Of a DNA stretch of 64,000 nt, positions 8,777-16,276 are shown piece by piece. The notes under the pieces are model-generated. The model was given only the letters and a program-made list of their open reading frames with translations, ran no database searches and had not been told where the DNA came from. The stretch lies in the NCBI RefSeq assembly GCF_028736925.1, contig NZ_JAQZAT010000005.1, positions 223,073-287,072 on the forward strand, written 5' to 3'. The position numbers were made by a program, and so were the translations under genes. Each line of letters opens with the position of its first letter. Within the stretch, counting starts at the first letter, position 1. This stretch comes from Flavivirga sp. 57AJ16 (GTDB taxonomy: Bacteria > Bacteroidota > Bacteroidia > Flavobacteriales > Flavobacteriaceae).

Positions 8777-9985
8777 ATGAAAAATATTTTATTAATAATG
8801 CCTTATGGAAGTGTTGGAGGAATGGAACGTCTAGCACTTACATTTTATAATCATTATAAAAAAGAGGGTTATCAAGTAAAAGCATTAAAATTCATTAAAC
8901 TAAACTCTGATATTATAAATTTTGGAGAGGACGAATTATTTTTTAAACCTTATGATTTTAATGAAATGAGTCCTTTTGAGCGCATGGCCTTTTATTTAAA
9001 AGCACCTCTTATGCTCAGAAAAATTATTAAGGAAAATAAAACAACCCATTCTATAGCTTTTGGGGATATGGCTAATTTGTTTAGCTCTTTAACTTTTACA
9101 AATGAGTTTAAAATTGGAAGTATTCATGCTTTAAAAAGTGTCGAATTTGTTAACAAAACCTTTTTTAATAGTGTTTTCAAGCTTAGCTATAAAACCTCGT
9201 ATAAATACATTAACAAAGTAGTATGCATAAGCCAAGCCATAAAAAATGACCTTATAAATAATTACAATTATAAGTTTCCTAACTTAGAAATAGTTTATAA
9301 CCCTCATAATGTAAAAGATGTTATTCGTTTAAGTAGCGAACCTATAACTGAAGAAAAGGAAAAAGAGATCTTTTCAAAAAAAACAATCGTATTTTTAGGA
9401 AGATTATCCATTCAAAAATCACCATGGCATTTAATAAATGCTTTCAGTATGGTTAAGAAAATCATAGAGGACGTTAATTTGGTTATCATTGGTGATGGAG
9501 ACATTAAAGTAATTAGATACATAGAGGGGCTTATAAAAGAAGCTGGTTTACAAAATAATGTATTTTTATTAGGAAGAAAAAGCAATCCATATAAATACCT
9601 AGCGGCCGCTAATGTTTTAGCACTCTCTTCTCATTATGAAGGCACCCCAAATGTTATAGTGGAATCTATAGCAACAGAAACTCCAATAGTTAGTTCATAT
9701 TGTACCAAAGGCATCATAGAATTAATGAGCTTGAAAAATTATGAAGAACAGCCAGAAAACATTATTTTAGAATCTGGAATCGTTACTCCAAACTTATTTA
9801 AGGGAGCTTTAGGAATTCCAGAAGAGAAAATAATAATTAAAGAAGAAGAAAAATTTTCTAACGCATTAGTTCAAGTATTGGAAAACACTCAATTTGAAAC
9901 AAATCTGAAAGAAGCAAAGGACAAGTTGCTCTCTAAATTTGATTTAGACTTTGTAGCAAATAAATACTTAGAAGAAAACCAGTAA
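8777..9985 (+). CDS. Glycosyltransferase family 4
   Basis: 402 aa, second GT4 in the operon. N-terminal ILLIMPYGSVGGMERLALTF; C-terminal donor domain FLGRLSIQKSPWHLINAF, then SSHYEGTPNVIVESIATETP with the EX7E pair. The N-terminal half differs clearly from the preceding GT4, so it likely uses another acceptor. Seven bases separate it from the upstream gene and 26 from the polymerase gene. Confidence 0.88.
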   Translation: MKNILLIMPYGSVGGMERLALTFYNHYKKEGYQVKALKFIKLNSDIINFGEDELFFKPYDFNEMSPFERMAFYLKAPLMLRKIIKENKTTHSIAFGDMANLFSSLTFTNEFKIGSIHALKSVEFVNKTFFNSVFKLSYKTSYKYINKVVCISQAIKNDLINNYNYKFPNLEIVYNPHNVKDVIRLSSEPITEEKEKEIFSKKTIVFLGRLSIQKSPWHLINAFSMVKKIIEDVNLVIIGDGDIKVIRYIEGLIKEAGLQNNVFLLGRKSNPYKYLAAANVLALSSHYEGTPNVIVESIATETPIVSSYCTKGIIELMSLKNYEEQPENIILESGIVTPNLFKGALGIPEEKIIIKEEEKFSNALVQVLENTQFETNLKEAKDKLLSKFDLDFVANKYLEENQ

Positions 9986-10011
9986 TATATTAATCATTTA
10001 GATATAAAAAA

Positions 10012-11112
10012 GTGATAGATTTTTTTCCTTTAAAATATTACTATGCGGTCTATATATATACAGCTTTGGCCATTGTATTGTTTACAATGGTTCATACCTG
10101 GATATTATCCATGGATGATAAAAAGAATATTTCTTTTATTAAAGTTATGGGGTTTACACTATTAGTCTTTCTCATTTTTTATATTGGTTTAAGACCCGTA
10201 AGTGGTAGGTACTTTACAGACATGCGTACATATGCAAATAATTTTAATGCTTACGCATTTGGTGGAGAACTTAGAACAGATAAAGATTTAGTTTTTCAAA
10301 TTTTTATGAAATTCTGTGCCACTTTTTTATCTCTCCATACTTTCTTTTTATTATGTGCTGTATTGTACATCTACCCTATGTATAGAGTCTCTAAAACTTT
10401 GTTCAAAGAATATTGGTATTACTCTTTTTTACTATTTATAGTATCTTTTTCTTTTTGGTCTTATGGAGTTAATGGTATAAGAAATGGTATTGCCACTTCT
10501 TTATTCCTCTGGGGTTTGTCCTACCATAATAATAAGGCTAAAATGATCGCTTTATGCTTTATAGCTACTCTATTTCATAAAACACTGTTATTGCCAATAT
10601 TTGCTTTTGCAGTAACGTTTTTTTATAATAAACCCAAGTTTTATTTATTCTGCTGGTTATCTGCTATTCCCTTATCAATTGCCCTTGGTGGCTTCTGGGA
10701 ATCGCTGTTTGCCTCCTTAGGCTTTGCAGACGAACGTTTAAGTGGTTATTTAGCTGCCGAAGGAGCACAACAAGCAAGGGGTGGTTTTCGTTACGATTTT
10801 TTATTCTATAGTGCTTTTGCTGTATTTGCAGGATGGTATTTTATATTTAAAAAACAGTTTAATGATAAACTCTACTTACAATTATTTAATACGTATCTAA
10901 TAGCCAACGGATTTTGGATATTAGTCATCAGGGCTAATTTCTCAAATAGGTTTGCATACCTATCTTGGTTTTTAATGTCTATCATTATTGTATATCCCTT
11001 TTTAAAGGAACGTTTTTACAGAAATCAACATCTGGTTTTAGGCCGGGTTGTTTTATTTTATTTTTCTTTTACATTTTTCATGTATACAATTTATTACTCA
11101 GATTTATTTTAA
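10012..11112 (+). CDS. EpsG-like O-antigen/EPS polymerase (Wzy)
   Basis: 366 aa, polytopic inner-membrane protein with about 10 predicted segments. The arrangement FIGLRPVSGRYFTDMRTY after the second helix and the WSYGVNGIRNGIATSLFLWG segment are characteristic of the EpsG family of Wzy polymerases. A GTG start codon (10012) is used; no ATG lies upstream in frame. It would polymerise flipped repeat units in the periplasm. Only one polymerase candidate is visible in the locus. The 3' end is separated from the GT2 start by 2 bp. Confidence 0.82.
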   Translation: MIDFFPLKYYYAVYIYTALAIVLFTMVHTWILSMDDKKNISFIKVMGFTLLVFLIFYIGLRPVSGRYFTDMRTYANNFNAYAFGGELRTDKDLVFQIFMKFCATFLSLHTFFLLCAVLYIYPMYRVSKTLFKEYWYYSFLLFIVSFSFWSYGVNGIRNGIATSLFLWGLSYHNNKAKMIALCFIATLFHKTLLLPIFAFAVTFFYNKPKFYLFCWLSAIPLSIALGGFWESLFASLGFADERLSGYLAAEGAQQARGGFRYDFLFYSAFAVFAGWYFIFKKQFNDKLYLQLFNTYLIANGFWILVIRANFSNRFAYLSWFLMSIIIVYPFLKERFYRNQHLVLGRVVLFYFSFTFFMYTIYYSDLF

Positions 11113-11114
11113 TT

Positions 11115-12113
11115 ATGATAAAGGCAAGTATTATAATACCCATGTACAATGTAGCACAGTATTTGGACAAGTGTGTAAAATCTATTATTGCTCAAAATTT
11201 AAAACCTGGAACATTTGAAGTAATCATGATAAATGATGATTCTCCAGATAATAGTTTAGAGATTGCCACTAACCTATCCAAACAATATAATTTTATTAGT
11301 ATTATATCACAAAAGAACAAAGGTTTAGGTGGTGCCAGAAATACTGGTATACAAAACGCCAAAGGGGATTATATAATATTTTTAGATGCAGATGATTGGC
11401 TCATATCAAATAGCGTAGAAAATATTATTAAAATTTCTGATAAACATAAATTAGATATACTTGAATTTGGAGCCCATCTTGTTGCCGAAAGTGGAGAAAC
11501 TGTTAATACCATATCTCGAAGTAGTAATGAAATCATATATAATGGTATTGAATATTATAACACCATTAAATACGCTGGATCTGCTTGCAACAAGTTATAT
11601 TCAAGAGCATTTCTTCAAACTAATAACTTATTATTTTTAGAGAAAATTTTTGGTGAAGATTTTGAGTTTAATACGCGCGCTTTATTTTTTGCAAAAAGAA
11701 TATTAGCAGTAGAAAATGTATGTGCTGCTTTTTTACAGTCTTCAAACTCAATTACCAGAAATAACGACAGAGCAAAAAAAGACAAGTATTTAATCGATTT
11801 TACTCATATTTTATCAAGCATAAGAGATTTCAGGGATCGTTATTCGCATACTAATCAAAGTGAATCTGTTAGCTCGTTTTTTAATGAACGATTAACTATG
11901 GTAAACATAAATGCGTTTTATTTAATGTTTAAGAATAATTATTCCTTCAATGAAATTAACAAGTATAAAAAAACATTAAAAGAGAAAAAACTTTTTTACA
12001 TTAAATACCCAGTTGCCATTAAGAAGAAAGAACTTTTTAGAAAAGTAATGTTAAAAAATTTTTTCTTGTTCAGGCCGGCGCAACTATTAAAAAGAGCATT
12101 AAATACTAATTGA
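11115..12113 (+). CDS. Glycosyltransferase family 2
   Basis: 332 aa from the ATG at 11115; the open frame extends upstream to 10965 but that part overlaps the polymerase gene and is not family sequence. GT-A features: SIIIPMYNVAQYLDKCVKSI at the N-terminus, nucleotide-binding MINDDSPDNS, GLGGARNTGI, and the metal-binding FLDADDW. Inverting transferase acting at the cytoplasmic face. Last clear glycosyltransferase of operon A. Confidence 0.9.
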   Translation: MIKASIIIPMYNVAQYLDKCVKSIIAQNLKPGTFEVIMINDDSPDNSLEIATNLSKQYNFISIISQKNKGLGGARNTGIQNAKGDYIIFLDADDWLISNSVENIIKISDKHKLDILEFGAHLVAESGETVNTISRSSNEIIYNGIEYYNTIKYAGSACNKLYSRAFLQTNNLLFLEKIFGEDFEFNTRALFFAKRILAVENVCAAFLQSSNSITRNNDRAKKDKYLIDFTHILSSIRDFRDRYSHTNQSESVSSFFNERLTMVNINAFYLMFKNNYSFNEINKYKKTLKEKKLFYIKYPVAIKKKELFRKVMLKNFFLFRPAQLLKRALNTN

Positions 12114-12114
12114 A

Positions 12115-12522
12115 ATGACAGATAAAAAAATAATTTTTTTTGACGGGGTTTGTAATCTATGTAATGGTTTTATTGATTATGTAATTAATAGAAATAAGAA
12201 CAACTCGATTTATTATGCAGCACTTCAATCAGATATAGCCATAGAAAAACTCAAGGAATACGACAACATAGTGTTAGAATCTAATTACAATACTATTTAC
12301 TACTATACAGGTAATAAAGTATACAGTAAGTCATCAGCAGTCTTACGTATCTTTTTAGAATTATCGGTTTTTCATAAGGTAGCAGCAAAAATACTCCTTT
12401 TAATTCCTAAATTTATTCGAGATGCTTGTTATAATTTGGTAGCAAAAAACAGATATAGGTTTTTAGGAAAAAAGGAAACATGTAGACTGCCCACAGAAAA
12501 TGAAAGAAAACAATTTTTATAG
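12115..12522 (+). CDS. DCC-family thiol-disulfide oxidoreductase (DUF393)
   Basis: 135 aa, full length for the family. It begins KKIIFFDGVCNLCNGFIDYV, showing the DxVCxxC motif that names the DCC family, with cysteines about residues 14 and 17. The Leu-rich central part and the C-terminal RYRFLGKKETCRLP are also typical. DCC proteins are thioredoxin-like and often stand next to HTTM-type membrane proteins; here the next two genes are a small anchored protein and a polytopic membrane protein. Start is 2 bp after the GT2 stop. Substrate unknown. Confidence 0.88.
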   Translation: MTDKKIIFFDGVCNLCNGFIDYVINRNKNNSIYYAALQSDIAIEKLKEYDNIVLESNYNTIYYYTGNKVYSKSSAVLRIFLELSVFHKVAAKILLLIPKFIRDACYNLVAKNRYRFLGKKETCRLPTENERKQFL

Positions 12523-12528
12523 ATAATT

Positions 12529-13002
12529 ATGAAATATAAACGCACAATTATTAAATACTTGGTTCCATTTATAATGCTTTTCTTTTTTGTAAGAAACATT
12601 ATCCTAGTTGAAACGCACCATTTAGATAGTTGGATGGGTGGAGGTATGCGTATGTTTGGAAAAATAGATAAAATGCTATATCGTGTATCTGGTTTTACAG
12701 TAGAGCATAATAATAAAATCTATTTTGTAAACCTTAGAAATATAGAAGCATTAGAAGATATTTATGTAGAAAGTAAAATACTTCCCAGTGAGCATAGATT
12801 AGAAAGTATTTTAAAAGATATTAAAAGCTATACCTGGTGCTATAATGAAGAAATGGATGCTATTACAATCAAATCTGATAAAGCCTGTTCAGAGGAAGTA
12901 AAATCGGAAAACATAAAAAACATGCAAGTTTATAGAGTTCATTACAATAATGAGAAAAATAGAATAAAACTAGAACTAATAAACGATGTTGAAAACTTAT
13001 AA
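12529..13002 (+). CDS. Small membrane-anchored protein of DCC cassette, unknown function
   Basis: 157 aa, not recognised. One N-terminal membrane segment (about residues 9-28, YLVPFIMLFFFVRNIIL) is followed by WMGGGMRMFGKIDKM and a soluble, likely extracytoplasmic domain. The layout (anchor, then a 'G-M-F-G' turn, then a 130-residue domain) resembles the 167-aa protein at 33273-33776, which likewise precedes a polytopic membrane protein. Its 3' end overlaps the next gene by 17 bp, suggesting coupled translation and a complex. Function unknown. Confidence 0.7.
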   Translation: MKYKRTIIKYLVPFIMLFFFVRNIILVETHHLDSWMGGGMRMFGKIDKMLYRVSGFTVEHNNKIYFVNLRNIEALEDIYVESKILPSEHRLESILKDIKSYTWCYNEEMDAITIKSDKACSEEVKSENIKNMQVYRVHYNNEKNRIKLELINDVENL

Positions 13003-13906
13003 TATAAAATCGACTTTAGAAAAATTAAAAGAAGGGTTCTCAATTAACGAAAAAGACCTGTTATTATTAGTGCTAAAAATGGTATTAATAATATTACTGA
13101 TCTTAATGAAAGATAATACAGTATTGGCTATTCTAGTTCCAGTAATTGTAGTGCCTGGATTATTATTTAATAGAATAGCCTCTAACAAGTATTTTTGGTT
13201 ATTATTGTCATTATTTAGCGTGATCCCATACTTGATATTAGATTTAGTAGGCTATGTCCCTAACCATAAACATATTTTTGCATATGTGATTTTAGCAATT
13301 ACATTAATGTTGTTTTTTTCAGAAAAAAACAGCATCCTCAACAATTTAAGAGTTCAAGCGAAATATATTATTGGTCTTTGTTTTTTATTTGCTGTTGCTG
13401 GTAAGTTTCTCGCTCCTGAATTTGTAGATGGTTCTTTTTTTAAATTCACAAACACTATAGACCCAAGGTTTTATGGATTTACTTCTTTTGTTGCAGATGT
13501 AGATCCATTACTTTTAAAAGAAAATGAGATAAACATGCAAAACCTTTTAAGCACTAATAACACTGAGCTTTTCTTTGATGTAAATGGCGCTGAAGGTTTA
13601 TCGACAATTGGTTTAATAATATCATATTGGACCATTTTTATTGAAGGTATGATAGCCATCACATTTTGCCTTCCTGCTACTACCCTATTATCAAAATACA
13701 GAAATGTGTTTTTAATTGCCTTCATATTAACAACTTATCCTATCGCAACTGTATATGGTTTTGCTATTATCTTAGCAACACTTGGTTTTATTCAAGCAAC
13801 CAAACCAAATAAACTAACCAAATACGCCATGTTTTATTTATTAGTATTTATATTATTACCTTTAATCAAAATCCCTTTTATACGTGTAATTAGTGCTATT
13901 TTTTAA
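12986..13906 (+). CDS. Polytopic membrane protein, possibly HTTM-like
   Basis: 306 aa with about 7-8 hydrophobic segments and a charged 25-residue N-terminus. A periplasmic-looking loop (about residues 150-200) carries FKFTNTIDPRFYGFT. No catalytic motif is recognised. Position after a DCC oxidoreductase and a small anchored protein parallels the HTTM cassette at 32.3-34.8 kb, so it may be a divergent HTTM/gamma-carboxylase-related protein; this is inference. It overlaps the preceding gene by 17 bp, and operon A appears to end here. Confidence 0.65.
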   Translation: MLKTYNIKSTLEKLKEGFSINEKDLLLLVLKMVLIILLILMKDNTVLAILVPVIVVPGLLFNRIASNKYFWLLLSLFSVIPYLILDLVGYVPNHKHIFAYVILAITLMLFFSEKNSILNNLRVQAKYIIGLCFLFAVAGKFLAPEFVDGSFFKFTNTIDPRFYGFTSFVADVDPLLLKENEINMQNLLSTNNTELFFDVNGAEGLSTIGLIISYWTIFIEGMIAITFCLPATTLLSKYRNVFLIAFILTTYPIATVYGFAIILATLGFIQATKPNKLTKYAMFYLLVFILLPLIKIPFIRVISAIF

Positions 13907-14011
13907 AAGAAGAACTCAGTTGTAGTCTATATTACAGTTTATTAAGTATAGAACAGAACTATATTTTTTTTAGCTTAAATAATAAGATTACAATTAAAAA
14001 AGAATGAATAT

Positions 14012-14848
14012 ATGATAATTGAATTTATTGCAGTTCCAGGATCAGGCAAATCACATTTTGCCGAAAAGCTTTTTGATCATTTAAAAAACGAAATGAGCAA
14101 CATAGGTATTAGCATATTTAATCGTGATGATATTAATGAAAGGAAAAGAATGAACCTATTAGCAGTAAGTGATAATAGGCTTCTAATTAGGTTGTGCATA
14201 CTATCAAATATGGTAAAAGTAATTGATTTCCATACATTAGGCTACATAATTAATATACTTTTAGCCCCGAGTCATTCTTTTAAGGTAAAACGAAAAAGAG
14301 TTATGTATTTACTGGATATTCTTTTAAATTATAGAATAATAGATGACATTAAAAAAGAGTGTGATAATAAGTGTGTTTTTATCTTAGATGAAGGGCTCCT
14401 TCATATTTCATCTATGTGTATGAAGAAATGCAGTTCATCAAAACTTAAAAGATTTTTTAAAATTCTAAAAAGAAAACGATGGGGAAAGATTAAACAACTA
14501 TTTGTTTTTATCGATTGTAATACAGATATATTATTCGATCGACTTACCGAAAGAACTGAAGGATGGCCAGGTAATTGGAAAAGACTTGAATCAGATAGTA
14601 AACATGATGAGTTAGAGAAATCGCACTTAAAATATATTGTTAAAAAAAAATTTGTTGTTAAAAGAAAAAAGAAGAAAAGGAAAAAACAACATTATATAAT
14701 TGACAATAGTGTTTACTTTCAAAATTATGAATTGTTCTACAGTAAAATCATAAAAAGAATAAGAAGTTTAGGAGGAAATCAATTAGGGATTAATAAAGAG
14801 GACACAAAAGCCCTTATCGATAATTTGAGGAGTTCTATTAAATCATAA
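14012..14848 (+). CDS. P-loop NTP-dependent kinase-like protein
   Basis: 278 aa. A Walker A motif PGSGKSHF is at residues 9-16 and a Walker B-like stretch FILDEGLLH about 125-135. An LTERTEGWPG region near 185 resembles the LID/Arg region of thymidylate- or adenylylsulfate-kinase-type folds. The C-terminal third is extremely Lys/Arg-rich (about residues 205-230). Such small P-loop kinases occur in polysaccharide clusters, but the substrate is unknown. It follows operon A by 105 bp and is closed by the strong hairpin at 14926-14971. Confidence 0.72.
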   Translation: MIIEFIAVPGSGKSHFAEKLFDHLKNEMSNIGISIFNRDDINERKRMNLLAVSDNRLLIRLCILSNMVKVIDFHTLGYIINILLAPSHSFKVKRKRVMYLLDILLNYRIIDDIKKECDNKCVFILDEGLLHISSMCMKKCSSSKLKRFFKILKRKRWGKIKQLFVFIDCNTDILFDRLTERTEGWPGNWKRLESDSKHDELEKSHLKYIVKKKFVVKRKKKKRKKQHYIIDNSVYFQNYELFYSKIIKRIRSLGGNQLGINKEDTKALIDNLRSSIKS

Positions 14849-14925
14849 TACACAACTATCGTTAGGTAAATTCTCTGTTTTCTCGGCACTTTCAGAAAAT
14901 AGTCTATAAAATTTAATCAATTAAG

Positions 14926-14971
14926 AAGAACACTAAAAATCCAGATTGGATTTTTAGTGTTCTTTTGTTTT
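14926..14971 (+). terminator. Rho-independent terminator after the first polysaccharide region
   Basis: A perfect 17-bp stem (AAGAACACTAAAAATCC / GGATTTTTAGTGTTCTT) with a 5-nt loop is followed by TTTGTTTTT. It is strong enough to end transcription of the upstream genes. Confidence 0.9.
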
Positions 14972-14989
14972 TCCATGTTTTTTGTGGGG

Positions 14990-16182
14990 TTTTGTGACAA
15001 AAGGACACACCTATCCCATAGAGGACGATATTTTCTTGTCTTATGCCGCCTGTTTTTGTTCGGCCTTTTGCATGCGCTTACCAATTTCCAGGGCATTGGC
15101 GGTGTGGATCCCAAAGAATATCCACAGTATCTCGTTGGCCTTGGTCCTTGCCTTTACCTTTTTGAGGAGGTAATGCTCCTTTTCCTTGCCAAAACTCCCC
15201 TCCAATCTGGTGGCACGTTCTTTTGTTATCACGGCCTTAAGGGCCCTTTCCTCTTTGTAGCCTTTAGGTTTTGGGCCTTTGCGCTTAAAGTCTGTTTTAA
15301 TATTGTGCCTGGTCACATAGCTGCGGTTTTTGTTGGTCGCATAAATGGCATCAGCCCCCAGTACCTGTAGCTTTCTGTGGGTAAGGCTTTGGGCCCTGTA
15401 AATGGTGGATCGCAATCGCGTACCTTCATTAAAGGCATCAAAGCTGATGTGCCCTATAAAGTTGATGCCGTCTATTTGGAGCTTGTTTACCTTGGCCCCG
15501 AACTCCACGGGCCTGACCTTCTTGCCCCTGACTATGGGGCGTAGGTAGGGCTTGGAAATGCTTACGATGCGGTTCTCTATTTTTTTGCCCGTTTTAAAAT
15601 GCAGGGCCTGTTGTTTGCAGACCGTCCTTATAGTGGCCATACGTCTGTAATAGTTTGGTTAAGGGCAATGAACTTCTCGAGCAGTAACAGCAACGCCCTG
15701 GTCAGTGCCTTGCGCTTGGATTTTGTCTTGCGCCGCATTTTACTAAAGCCACGGTAGCGCTTTTTCCATTTGTTGTATTTGCTGCGTACCATTTTTATGC
15801 CCAATGCCTTGCAGGTGCGCCTTAGTTGGTTGTACAGCCAGCTTACCGCTTCCCAAAGCAGCTTTTGGTTGGTCGGGTAGCGCAGTTCGCTCTCGTAGCA
15901 GGTGGCATCGGTGGTGGCCTGCTCTGGGCGGGATATATAACAGGCCCAATGGTTGTAGGGGTGCTTCTCCAGATCGTTTATATTTAATTGGGATGCCAGT
16001 TCGCCCCGTATCTGGCTTACTATCCTGTAATTGGTAATGCGCTTGTGGCCCAAAAGGGTATCGCAGAAAAATTGGTAGTCGAGATTACCGTTGAGCTGCT
16101 CGATGAGCTTTCGGTCCGAACAGCCCGCATAGTGCTTTAAGAACATCAGGGCGATGCGGCCCCTGTACAAGGGTTTTGCGTT
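14990..16182 (-). mobile_element. Decayed, 5'-truncated GC-rich insertion sequence
   Basis: This block is strikingly richer in G and C than the surrounding AT-rich genes and carries the broken transposase described separately. The element lacks the transposase N-terminus. I could not find matching terminal inverted repeats: GGGGTTTTG near 14987 and GGGTTTTGCG near 16171 are in direct, not inverted, orientation. It lies between two terminators, so it does not cut a recognisable gene. Element limits are approximate. Confidence 0.75.
15041..16182 (-). pseudogene. Frameshifted IS5/IS1182-type DDE transposase remnant
   Basis: Two overlapping frames encode consecutive parts. The upstream frame (16170-15628) begins only at PLYRGRIALMFLKHYAG, preceded by a stop after three codons, so the usual N-terminal part is missing; it contains the first catalytic Asp in TTDATCYESELRYP. 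The downstream frame (15640-15041) supplies GADAIYATNKNR and the final Glu region RLEGSFGKEKEHYLL. The frames need a -1 shift at 15628-15640, where I see no slippery heptamer. Truncation plus frameshift argue that it is inactive. Family placement (IS5/IS1182 group) is by motif only. Confidence 0.82.
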
Positions 16183-16208
16183 TTATGAATGTGCCTTTCT
16201 CATTAAAT

Positions 16209-16255
16209 AAAAAAGAGGTTGTCTTGACTTTTCAGACAGCCTCTTTTTTATTAAC
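16209..16255 (-). terminator. Bidirectional terminator for beta-helix lipoprotein gene
   Basis: A 16-bp stem (AAAAAAGAGGTTGTCT / AGACAGCCTCTTTTTT, one G-T pair) with a 9-nt loop is flanked by A and T tracts. It sits 22 bp past the stop of the minus-strand lipoprotein gene. Confidence 0.85.
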
Positions 16256-16276
16256 TTTTAATTACTTTGATCCTGA

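Noticed and set aside
10965..11114. Upstream extension of the GT2 gene
   Set aside because: It overlaps the polymerase gene out of frame, and GT2 proteins begin at the SIIIPMYN strand; the ATG at 11115 is the natural start.
14957..15370. Plus-strand ORFs across the IS remnant
   Set aside because: They are antisense to clear transposase motifs in GC-rich DNA, where long shadow frames are expected.
15628..15640. Programmed -1 frameshift in the transposase
   Set aside because: No A-AAA-AAG-type slippery heptamer is present at the overlap and the 5' end of the gene is missing, so decay is the better explanation.
14984..16190. Terminal inverted repeats for the IS remnant
   Set aside because: GGGGTTTTGTG at the left and GGGTTTTGCG at the right are in direct orientation; no convincing inverted pair was found.
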